A stretch of DNA of 11,529 nt from Pseudolabrys sp. Lineage in GTDB: Bacteria > Pseudomonadota > Alphaproteobacteria > Rhizobiales > Xanthobacteraceae. This document shows, one piece after another, positions 1 to 6,109 of this stretch. A program made the translations under genes and the position numbers. Position 1 is the stretch's first letter. Each line of letters starts with the position of its first letter. Under the pieces are notes generated by a model. That model saw only the letters and a program-made list of their open reading frames with translations, was not told where the DNA came from and made no database searches. The stretch covers positions 1-11,529 of the forward strand of contig JAHCKF010000072.1 in NCBI GenBank assembly GCA_026125925.1. The letters run 5' to 3'.

Positions 1-519
1 GTCGAGCGCGGCGAATGGCTCATCCATCAGCAGGATTTCCGGTTCCATCGCCATGCCGCGGGCAATCGCGACGCGCTGCTTCATGCCACCGGACAAAGTG
101 TGCGGATAATTGTCGGCGAATTTCGTCAGGCCGACCATGTCGATGTAGTGCAACGCGCGCTGCTCGGCTTCCTTGCCGCGCATCTTGCCGCTCGCCGTGA
201 GCGCAAAGGCGACGTTCTGCTTCACCGTTTTCCACGGCAGAAGCTGGTCGAATTCCTGGAACACCAGCACGCGGTCCGGCCCCGGCGCGCTGATCGAAAC
301 GTCATTGAGCCGGATTTCGCCCTCGACGGGGCGGATGAAGCCGCCGACGGCTTTCAGCAAAGTCGACTTGCCGCAGCCGGAGGGACCGAGAATGACGTAG
401 CGGTCGGAGCGATAGATGTCGAAGCTGACGCGGTAGGTGGCCGTGACCAGATGGTCGCGGGTCTGGTACTGAAGTGTCACGCCCTTGACAGCCAGAATGG
501 GGGCGGCGCCTTTATCCAT
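1..519 (-). CDS. ABC transporter ATP-binding protein, nitrate/sulfonate/taurine type (partial, 3' end off window)
   Basis: This is the cytoplasmic ATPase of an importer in the SsuB/TauB/NrtD group, which powers uptake of a ligand delivered by the binding protein encoded just upstream. The 173 visible residues show Walker A GPSGCGKST (Lys51), a Q-loop in FQEF, the ABC signature LSGGMKQR (about 142-149), and Walker B plus D-loop ending in MDEPFAALD exactly at the window edge. About 80-100 C-terminal residues should lie beyond position 1. The start is the ATG at 519 (MDKGAAPILAV). An ATG seven bases further upstream (526) runs into a stop after four codons. The gene follows the binding-protein gene after an 80-bp gap, which is the usual order, and the permease would come next outside the window. 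The class is certain. The substrate is not: it could be a sulfonate, a pyrimidine or thiamine precursor, or an aromatic acid. Confidence 0.93.
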   Translation of the reverse strand, partial: MDKGAAPILAVKGVTLQYQTRDHLVTATYRVSFDIYRSDRYVILGPSGCGKSTLLKAVGGFIRPVEGEIRLNDVSISAPGPDRVLVFQEFDQLLPWKTVKQNVAFALTASGKMRGKEAEQRALHYIDMVGLTKFADNYPHTLSGGMKQRVAIARGMAMEPEILLMDEPFAALD

Positions 520-549
520 TGGTCATAATGCTCCGAATGAAGGAGCCAG

Positions 550-573
550 GGCGACGCCGCGCGCGGCGCCGCC
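550..573. repeat. GC-rich inverted repeat between binding-protein and ATPase genes
   Basis: Positions 555-568 form a perfect 14-bp palindrome (CGCCGCGCGCGGCG). It is extended by four more pairs (550-553 with 570-573) across one mismatch. In RNA this gives a stable hairpin in the 80-nt gap between the binding-protein stop and the ATPase start. Such hairpins in ABC importer operons often protect the upstream message or attenuate read-through, so that binding protein is made in excess. That role is inferred here. No U-tract follows, so it is not a clear intrinsic terminator. Confidence 0.45.
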
Positions 574-599
574 ACTGGCAAACGTGCAGACGGCGTGGA

Positions 600-1604
600 C
601 TAGTTGCCGCCGCCGAGCGACTTGGCGTCGAAGAACAGGTCGTCGAGCGAGGCCGGCTTGTTCTTGAGCGTGCCGATCGAGTTCATGAAGTCGGCGTACT
701 TCATGACGCCTTCCGGCTTGGTGGTGTAGTAGATGTCCGGCTGGTCGAGGATTTTGACAAGCTGGTCGATTGTCCACCCCTTGCCGCCCATCGATTCGAG
801 CAGCACCTCTGCGGCGGCCTTCTTGTCCTTCTTGATCATGGCGAAGGATTCTTTCAAGGCGTTGACGAACGCGGCATAGGCTTTCGGGTTGTTGTCGTGG
901 AACTTGGTCGTGGTCGAGATCATCGTGAAGGTCTGAGCACCGCCCATCACGTCATTGGTCGTCTGGATGGTCTTGATCTTTCCGTCCTCCAGTTCGCGCT
1001 GGGCGAAGGGCGGCGAGGTGTAGTGTGCCGTGATCTGCTTATTGCCCGAGAGCATGGCGACCACCCCGTCCGGATGAGTCATCGAGACGGTGAACGGATC
1101 GTATTTGAAGGTGGCATCGGCGCCGTTCTTCTGCTTGGCGTACATCTGCATGATGATCGCCGGGATCGACACCTTGACCGCCGTCACGGCGATCTTGTCG
1201 CCCTCCTTGAGGTCGTCCAGCTTCTTCAGGTGGTCCGACGCGGTGTTGAGATACATCGGCATCGTGCTCATGGCCGCGACGCCCTTGACGTCACCCTTGC
1301 CTTTGGTGCGGTCCCACAAGATCAGGAACGACGGCGGGCCGGCCGAGATGAAGTCGGCCGAGCCTGACAACAGTGCGTCATTCATCACCGAAGGGCCGCC
1401 GATTTTTGCATAGTTGACGGTCAGCTTGATGCCGAGCTTTTCGGCTTCCTTCTCGACGAGCTGAAATTTCTTCATCATGTGCAACGGCAGGAAGCCGAAG
1501 CCGCCGGCGCCGAGCGGCACCCGCAATTCGCTGACCTCGGCGTTGGCCGGGGCGGTCGCCAATACGACAGCGCCGAGCGCAAGGGCGGCAATAATTTTCT
1601 TCAT
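600..1604 (-). CDS. ABC transporter substrate-binding protein, NMT1/SsuA/TauA-like
   Basis: This is a periplasmic solute receptor for the ABC importer whose ATPase follows. It has 334 residues, normal for the family. The start at 1604 is chosen over a longer in-frame ORF reaching 1730 for two reasons: an AGGAGG (1613-1618) sits just upstream, and the protein then opens with a classic Sec signal, MKKIIAALALGAVVLATAP followed by ANA, with cleavage expected after residue 22. The mature protein begins EVSELRVPLGAGGFGFLPLH. It has the NMT1-type pattern of a first strand and ligand loop, then a GGPSVMNDALLSGSADF segment. The C-terminal helices resemble other members. It lies 68 bp downstream of the lactonase-like gene on the same strand and probably shares its transcript. 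The ligand is unknown. The N-terminal motif is not specific enough to separate sulfonate, aromatic-acid or pyrimidine binders. Confidence 0.9.
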   Translation of the reverse strand: MKKIIAALALGAVVLATAPANAEVSELRVPLGAGGFGFLPLHMMKKFQLVEKEAEKLGIKLTVNYAKIGGPSVMNDALLSGSADFISAGPPSFLILWDRTKGKGDVKGVAAMSTMPMYLNTASDHLKKLDDLKEGDKIAVTAVKVSIPAIIMQMYAKQKNGADATFKYDPFTVSMTHPDGVVAMLSGNKQITAHYTSPPFAQRELEDGKIKTIQTTNDVMGGAQTFTMISTTTKFHDNNPKAYAAFVNALKESFAMIKKDKKAAAEVLLESMGGKGWTIDQLVKILDQPDIYYTTKPEGVMKYADFMNSIGTLKNKPASLDDLFFDAKSLGGGN

Positions 1605-1672
1605 TGTGCGTTTCCTCCTGTTTTTGGTTTTTCGAACGATGGTATCACCAGTTGCCGGTCCGTCGCCGATTG

Positions 1673-2491
1673 TCAGGTCCTTGCGGAAGACGGCCTCGCT
1701 TTCGGATCGGCATCGAGCCGCGCCGCCCAACCCTCCATGTTGGGTCGCGCCGCTGGATAGATGTCGAGGACGATCGGATCGTGACCGGGCACGACATGTG
1801 CCTTCGACGTCGCCAGCGCCTCGACCTTGTCGTAGCCGGCAAGCACATCGGCGACGTTATAGGTAATCGGAAACACGCGGCGCTGGTCGAGATGGGCGTA
1901 GTAGTGCGCCACATCGGAGGCCAGCACGACCCAGCCGCGCCGCGTCTTGACCCGCGTCGCCTGCAGACCCTTGGAGTGACCGCCGATATGGTGCACCGAA
2001 AGGCCGGGCGCGATCTCGGCGGCGCCGTCGTGAAACACGACCCGGTCCTTGAACACCTTGTCGACCATCGCCGTGACGTCCGCGGCCTCGAACGCCATGC
2101 GCATCATGGCGTGGCACATGCAGCGGCCGGTAGCGAAAGCCATCTCGCATTCCTGCAGGTGGTAGCGGGCATTGGGGAACAGGTCGTGATTGCCGGCGTG
2201 GTCGTAGTGCATGTGCGAGATGATGACGTCCTGCACCGATGCCGGATCGACACCGAGCGCGTGCAGGCCGTCGCCGACCGGCTTGGAAATGTTGCGCTTG
2301 CGGGCGGCGGCGCGCGCCTGGTCGAAGCCGGTGTCGAGCACGACCGTGCGGTCCTTGCCGACGATCGCCCAGACGAAATAGTCGAGCGGCATCGGCACGT
2401 CGTGGGGATCGCCGCCGATGAAGTTGTCCGCTGCCTTCCGGTCGTGGCGGCCGTACTTGATCGCGTAAATTTCGTAGGTGTCGTCGCTCAT
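1673..2491 (-). CDS. Metallo-beta-lactamase-fold hydrolase, N-acyl homoserine lactonase-like family
   Basis: This 272-residue protein is predicted to be a cytoplasmic dinuclear-metal hydrolase, with no signal peptide. All metal ligands of the fold are visible: HMHYDH (His93, His95, Asp97, His98), His172 in GGHS, Asp193 in ASDVAH and His237 in PGHDP. The N-terminal segment NFIGGDPHD and the length fit the branch commonly annotated as N-acyl homoserine lactonase. Members of this branch open lactone rings, but many have no proven role in quorum quenching. The start at 2491 has GGAGG five bases upstream. It is the first gene of the leftward operon with the NMT1-like binding protein. A clear paralog lies divergently at 2897. 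No luxI or luxR homolog is present, so a catabolic lactonase or esterase role is at least as likely as signal degradation. Confidence 0.9.
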   Translation of the reverse strand: MSDDTYEIYAIKYGRHDRKAADNFIGGDPHDVPMPLDYFVWAIVGKDRTVVLDTGFDQARAAARKRNISKPVGDGLHALGVDPASVQDVIISHMHYDHAGNHDLFPNARYHLQECEMAFATGRCMCHAMMRMAFEAADVTAMVDKVFKDRVVFHDGAAEIAPGLSVHHIGGHSKGLQATRVKTRRGWVVLASDVAHYYAHLDQRRVFPITYNVADVLAGYDKVEALATSKAHVVPGHDPIVLDIYPAARPNMEGWAARLDADPKARPSSART

Positions 2492-2742
2492 CGCGTCCTC
2501 CGCTCGCTGTCGTTGCCCGCGATCCTATGGGCTGCCGCAGGGATCGGCAAAGCGACGCGGTTGCTGCGCCAGCTCGGCGCGGGATGCACGAGAATAGTCG
2601 TGGCGGAGCGTTGCGCGGGATCGGCGTGAATGCCGCCGGCAAGCGCGGCGGTGCTGCTCGCGGCGGTCGGGCGCGCGGCCATGAGCTTTTTCCTCCCCCC
2701 GCGGCCCACGAAGCGCGTTGGCCGCCGCATCAGAATTGTATG

Positions 2743-2755
2743 ACTATATTATAGT
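2743..2755. promoter_or_regulatory. 13-bp AT-rich palindrome, candidate operator
   Basis: ACTATA-T-TATAGT is a perfect inverted repeat with six-base arms around a single T. It lies in the only AT-rich island of the divergent spacer and overlaps the candidate minus-strand -10 box. The position suits a dimeric repressor controlling one or both hydrolase genes, but no regulator can be assigned and function is inferred. Confidence 0.4.
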
Positions 2756-2777
2756 AACGTCATATCGACGGCGACAA
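2748..2777 (-). promoter_or_regulatory. Candidate sigma-70-type promoter for the leftward hydrolase/importer operon
   Basis: Read on the minus strand, TTGTCG (2772-2777) and a perfect TATAAT (2748-2753) are separated by 18 bp. Transcription would begin near 2740 and give a leader of about 250 nt before the start codon at 2491. A match to the -10 consensus is uncommon in this GC-rich sequence, which raises confidence, but the long leader is a caution. A weaker plus-strand TTGTAT at 2736-2741 could serve the gene at 2897, without a convincing -10. Confidence 0.4.
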
Positions 2778-2844
2778 CGACATGCAAGGATGGAGCGCCC
2801 AAAATTCATATTCCGCCCTGCGAAACAGCGCGCGCCGATGGAGG

Positions 2845-2864
2845 GCGGGGCTGCGCCGCCCCGC
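2845..2864 (+). promoter_or_regulatory. Leader hairpin upstream of second hydrolase gene
   Basis: GCGGGGC and GCCCCGC form a perfect seven-pair GC stem with a six-base loop, ending 32 bases before the ATG at 2897. It would fold in the leader of that gene's transcript. No U-run follows, so it is not a standard terminator. A role in message stability or translation is possible but not shown. Confidence 0.3.
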
Positions 2865-2896
2865 AATAAGCGCCAGAAAACGTTCAAGGACACGCG

Positions 2897-3706
2897 ATGA
2901 TCTCCGACCTGCCGGAATTCGAGCTCTACGCGCTGCGCTATGCGACACGTGAGGCGCAGCGCCGCGACCATTTCATCGGCGGCGACCCGCATGATGGGCC
3001 GATGCCCATGGACTACTTCCTGTGGGCTGCGGTGTCACCTGAACGCACCTTTGTCGTCGACTGCGGCTTCACCGCGGAGGTTGCAGCGAGGCGCAAGCGC
3101 ACGTTCCTGCGCGATCCAATCGACGCGCTCGGCCTGATCGGCGTCAACGCCGCCGACGTCACCGATGTCATCCTTACCCATCTGCATTATGATCACGTCG
3201 GCAACTTCCACCGCTTTCCGAAAGCGCGCTTCCATCTCCAGGAGCCGGAGATGCATTACGCGACCGGCCACTACATGGCCTATCCGCGGCTCGCGCATTC
3301 CTTCGAGGTCGAGGACGTTTGCGGCATTGTCCGACTCAATTTCGCGCAACGCGTGGCGTGGCACTTCGGCAATCGGGAACTGACGCCCGGCCTCTCGCTG
3401 CACGTCGTCGGCGGCCATTCGGCCGGCCTGCAATTCGTGCGCGTGCACACCCGGCGCGGCTGGGTCGTGCTCGCGTCCGATGTCTCTCATTTCTATGAGA
3501 ATCTGGAGAGCCGCCGGCCTTATACGACCTCGTTCCATGTCGGCGAGATGCTCGACGGCTTCGAGGCGCTGCTCGCGCAGGCGCCGACCCCGGCACATAT
3601 CGTTCCGGGTCACGATCCGCTGGTGATGGAACGCTATCCGGCGCCTGACAAGGCGCTGGAGGGCATTGTCGTGAGGCTCGATGTCATGCCAAGCGACGCC
3701 GTCTGA
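2897..3706 (+). CDS. Metallo-beta-lactamase-fold hydrolase, N-acyl homoserine lactonase-like family (paralog)
   Basis: This 269-residue cytoplasmic hydrolase is a paralog of the one at 1673-2491. They share FIGGDPHD near residue 27, the metal-binding core, TRRGWVVLASDV and VPGHDP. All ligands are present: HLHYDH (His95, His97, Asp99, His100), His174 in GGHS, Asp195 and His239. The expected reaction is metal-dependent opening of a lactone or ester. The copies differ clearly between the core motifs, so this is an old duplication or two separately acquired genes, not a recent copy. The ATG at 2897 has AAGGA at a suitable distance. The gene is transcribed alone, away from the paralog and towards the LysR gene. 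Two such enzymes in one locus suggest related but distinct substrates. The family is secure; the substrate is unknown. Confidence 0.9.
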   Translation: MISDLPEFELYALRYATREAQRRDHFIGGDPHDGPMPMDYFLWAAVSPERTFVVDCGFTAEVAARRKRTFLRDPIDALGLIGVNAADVTDVILTHLHYDHVGNFHRFPKARFHLQEPEMHYATGHYMAYPRLAHSFEVEDVCGIVRLNFAQRVAWHFGNRELTPGLSLHVVGGHSAGLQFVRVHTRRGWVVLASDVSHFYENLESRRPYTTSFHVGEMLDGFEALLAQAPTPAHIVPGHDPLVMERYPAPDKALEGIVVRLDVMPSDAV

Positions 3707-3736
3707 GGGCGGCGCGGAGGAGGTGGCGGACGCCGC

Positions 3737-3764
3737 GGCGCAGGCGGTGTTGCCGCCTTACGCC
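3737..3764. terminator. Hairpin in the convergent gap, possible terminator
   Basis: AGGCGG (3742-3747) pairs with CCGCCT (3753-3758) around a five-base loop. GGCG (3737-3740) pairs with CGCC (3761-3764) across a small bulge. It begins 31 bases after the hydrolase stop codon, within the 256-bp gap between that gene and the convergent LysR gene. There is no T-tract on either strand, so intrinsic termination is uncertain. The rest of the gap (3765-3962) shows no supportable gene. Confidence 0.3.
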
Positions 3765-3962
3765 CAGGATCCAGTCAAGGCCTCGCTGTCGGTGACGACG
3801 GCGACGTTCTGCTGGCGGCACTTTATCTTTTTCATGAAGCCATTCGCGGGCGGCATCCGCGCCGGCGTGGGGAGTGACCCGCACACTTATCGGCAGCAGC
3901 TCGGTGTTGTTCCGAAGAGAAAAGCCGTTCGGTGCGCCGCGATGAATCTTGCGTCCGGTGCT

Positions 3963-4859
3963 TTACACCTTGGCGCTCTTGGCCGCCTTCCGCAGCGCCG
4001 CGATCATGAGGCGGGTCGGCCGGGACAAAGTGGCATTCTTCGGCACCAGAACCTGGGCGACCACTTCCGTCCGCGGCCGCACCTTAAGACGCACGAGGCC
4101 GTGGTCGCGGTTGTCCATCAGCCAGAACGGGTCGACGATGGCGACGCCGGCGCCCGCCCGCGCCAGAGCACAGGCGACCGATGACTGGTTGACCTCGAGC
4201 GTGATGCGGCGCGGTACGCCGGCATCGCGGAACGTCTTTTCGACCAGCATGCCGAGCGGCAGGCTGCGGCTGAACGAGATGAGAGGGTAGGACTCCAGAT
4301 CCGCCGGTGTTACCTGCGATCGCGCCGCCAGGGGATTGTCGGGGTGCACGACGCAGATGAGTTCGGCGGAGCACAATTCGAATAGCTGCCCATCGAAATG
4401 CGACAAGGGCGACAGTACCAGTCCGAAGTCGACGTGCTCGTCAATGACGCTATTGACGACATTGATATTGTCCATCGTGTGGATCGTGATCTGAACATGC
4501 GGCCGGGTCTGCTTGAACGCGGCCACCGCCACCGGCAGCAGGTTCTCCGCCAGCGTCGGCGTCGCCGCGATGTGGATCGAGCCGACCTTGGTATCCCTCA
4601 TGTCTTCGAGCATGCGGCCGACGCGCTCGACGCCGTCGAAGATGCGGTCGAGGTCGGTCATGAGCGCCGACGTTTCCATGGTCGGCTGCAGGCGGCCCTG
4701 CTTGCGCAAGAAGAGAGGGAAGCCGGCGGCGCGGGTGCAGTCGCGCAGCATCATGCTCACGGCCGGCTGCGAGATTCCGAGCGCGCTTGCCGCGCCGATA
4801 ACCGAGCCATGACGGGACACGGCCCGCACCACCTGCAACTGGCGGAAACTCAAAGACAT
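3963..4859 (-). CDS. LysR-family transcriptional regulator
   Basis: This 298-residue DNA-binding regulator has the usual LysR length. The N-terminal winged helix-turn-helix is clear (GAASALGISQPAVSMMLRD, about residues 22-40). It is followed by a linker helix and a periplasmic-binding-protein-like effector domain from about residue 90 (GSIHIAATPTLAENLLP) to the end. Family members usually bind a pathway substrate or intermediate and act on the neighbouring divergent operon while repressing themselves. The neighbour here is the MR/MLE gene pair, 113 bp away, with nested dyads in between. There is no Shine-Dalgarno sequence before the ATG at 4859: the preceding bases on the coding strand are AGTATTCCTT. 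The message may therefore be nearly leaderless or the start may differ slightly. Its effector is likely an organic acid of the locus, by context only. Confidence 0.93.
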   Translation of the reverse strand: MSLSFRQLQVVRAVSRHGSVIGAASALGISQPAVSMMLRDCTRAAGFPLFLRKQGRLQPTMETSALMTDLDRIFDGVERVGRMLEDMRDTKVGSIHIAATPTLAENLLPVAVAAFKQTRPHVQITIHTMDNINVVNSVIDEHVDFGLVLSPLSHFDGQLFELCSAELICVVHPDNPLAARSQVTPADLESYPLISFSRSLPLGMLVEKTFRDAGVPRRITLEVNQSSVACALARAGAGVAIVDPFWLMDNRDHGLVRLKVRPRTEVVAQVLVPKNATLSRPTRLMIAALRKAAKSAKV

Positions 4860-4879
4860 AAGGAATACTGATATAGATG

Positions 4880-4902
4880 TAAGTTCGGGTCAATTGACCT
4901 TA
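4880..4902. promoter_or_regulatory. Nested dyads between LysR gene and MR/MLE operon, candidate LysR operator
   Basis: TAAGTTC (4880-4886) and GACCTTA (4896-4902) form a dyad with one mismatch in seven and a nine-base spacer. Inside it lies a perfect 12-bp palindrome, GGTCAATTGACC (4888-4899). Because that palindrome contains TTGACC on both strands, it could supply -35 elements to both divergent genes. No strong -10 box is visible on either side. LysR regulators typically bind imperfect dyads in exactly this kind of spacer; binding here is inferred. Confidence 0.45.
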
Positions 4903-4972
4903 TCTCACGCCCCGGTAGCGTCCGGGCCGCAAGGATAGAAAAGCCAGGCAGGGCGGGATCGAACGACACATC

Positions 4973-6109
4973 ATGGCTAGTTCCGTGAAGATCACGTCCG
5001 TCGAGAGCTTCGTTGTCGCGCTGCCGTGCGATATGGGCGGCCCGCCGCCGCTTTTCGCCGGCAAGCCCTGGACCCATCTCGAAATCCTGCTGGTCAAGGT
5101 GACGACCGAAGACGGCCTTGTCGGCTGGGGTGAGGCTTTCGGCCATGCCGCGATCCCGGCCACCAAGGCGGCGCTCGACACCATCGTCGGTCCGCTCGTG
5201 ATCGGGCGCGACGCCAGCGACATCAACGCCCTGACCCGGAGCATCCAGCATTCGGTACATCTGCTCGGCCGCAACGGTCCCTTCGTTTTTGCGTTTTCCG
5301 GTATCGAGATCGCGCTGTGGGATCTGCTCGGCAAGCGCTGCGGCAAGCCGCTCTATCAGCTTCTCGGCGGTGCGCAGCGGACCGAGCTCGAGGCCTATGC
5401 GAGCCTGCTGGCCTACAGCAATCGCGAGGAACTGGTGGCCCGCAACACGGCCGCGGCCTGCGCCAGCGGCTATCGCTACATCAAGCTGCACGAAACGACG
5501 CGCGAAGCCGTGCTTGCCTCGAAAGAAGCAGCCCGCGCCAACGATGCGCGCATCATGCTCGACGTGAATTGCGCCTGGTCGGTACCGGTGGCCCGAGACA
5601 TGGCTGACGCGCTGGCCGAAGACGATCTGATGTGGCTGGAGGAACCGGTCTGGCCGCCGGAGGACTGCCATGGCCTGGCGAAAGTGCGCGAGCGCGGCAT
5701 TCCGATTTCCGCCGGCGAGAACGTCGCCGGACTGTTCGGCTTCAAATCGCTGATCGAAGCGGGCGCCATAGACGTGGCGCAGCCGAGCGTGACTAAGATC
5801 GGCGGCGTCGGCGAGATGGTGCGCGTCATCAATTATTGCCAGTCGCAGGGCGTCGAGGTCGCGCCGCACAGCCCGTATTTCGGCCCTGGCTTCATCGCGG
5901 CGCTGCACATCACCGCGGCGCTGGTTGAGCGGCCGCTGGTCGAGGTGCTGTGGCTCGAGATGCAGGGCAACCCCTTCGAGCCCTGGGTGACGGCAAAGAA
6001 CGGCAAGGTGCAGGTGCCGCAAGGGCCGGGGCTCGGCTGCGATCCCGATCTCGATCTGGTGGCGCGCTATTCGTCCGCCGCGGCGACATCCGGTCAGGTG
6101 CGCCGATGA
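4973..6109 (+). CDS. Mandelate racemase/muconate lactonizing enzyme family protein (enolase superfamily)
   Basis: This 378-residue cytoplasmic Mg-dependent enzyme belongs to the group that abstracts a proton next to a carboxylate (racemases, acid-sugar dehydratases, cycloisomerases). An N-terminal capping domain (about 1-130, with ALWDLLGKRCGKPLYQLLGG at 114-133) precedes the barrel. Metal ligands Asp197 (MLDVN), Glu223 (LEEP) and Glu249 (GEN) have the same 26-residue spacings as mandelate racemase Asp195, Glu221 and Glu247. His299 (APHS) matches His297. Two positions differ: the KxK motif reads KLH (171-173), and the partner Asp270 is Ser272 in QPSVTKIGG. A racemase mechanism using the Asp-His pair is therefore doubtful, and dehydration or lactonisation is more likely. 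The ATG at 4973 has only a weak ribosome site. The stop overlaps the next ATG as ATGA. Confidence 0.92.
   Translation: MASSVKITSVESFVVALPCDMGGPPPLFAGKPWTHLEILLVKVTTEDGLVGWGEAFGHAAIPATKAALDTIVGPLVIGRDASDINALTRSIQHSVHLLGRNGPFVFAFSGIEIALWDLLGKRCGKPLYQLLGGAQRTELEAYASLLAYSNREELVARNTAAACASGYRYIKLHETTREAVLASKEAARANDARIMLDVNCAWSVPVARDMADALAEDDLMWLEEPVWPPEDCHGLAKVRERGIPISAGENVAGLFGFKSLIEAGAIDVAQPSVTKIGGVGEMVRVINYCQSQGVEVAPHSPYFGPGFIAALHITAALVERPLVEVLWLEMQGNPFEPWVTAKNGKVQVPQGPGLGCDPDLDLVARYSSAAATSGQVRR

Larger units (their letters stand above)
2492..2896. other. Divergent intergenic spacer between two paralogous hydrolase genes
   Basis: This 405-bp stretch separates two divergent metallo-hydrolase genes. 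Open frames inside it are arginine- and alanine-rich GC artefacts with no recognisable family, so I call no gene. It holds an AT-rich island at about 2731-2765 with a palindrome and promoter candidates, and a GC-rich hairpin at 2845-2864 near the plus-strand start. The part nearest the minus gene (2492-2700) is GC-rich and shows nothing else I can support. Confidence 0.6.

Noticed and set aside
519..1367. 282-codon plus-strand open frame opposite the NMT1-like binding protein
   Set aside because: Its product is rich in R, H, D and V, typical of the antisense of a GC-rich gene, and it lies wholly opposite a gene with a signal peptide, ribosome site and family motifs.
1604..2629. 341-codon plus-strand open frame opposite the first hydrolase
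   Set aside because: It covers the antisense of a gene with a full metal-binding motif set; no recognisable domain and no ribosome site.
2743..2755. Palindrome as a transposon end or integration site
   Set aside because: No transposase, integrase, direct repeat or second copy is visible in the window.
1673..3706. Quorum-quenching island
   Set aside because: Only the hydrolase family name suggests it. No luxI/luxR-type gene is in the window, and the enzymatic and transporter context favours catabolism.
4850..6022. 390-codon minus-strand open frame opposite the first MR/MLE gene
   Set aside because: Shadow of an enzyme with conserved catalytic spacings; the translation looks like antisense composition (HL, RR, DQ runs) and would overlap the LysR start.
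5950..6105. Upstream extension of the second MR/MLE gene
   Set aside because: The extra 52 residues are an out-of-frame reading of the first MR/MLE gene; the family N-terminus begins at the ATG at 6106 (MKIARVETRPV).
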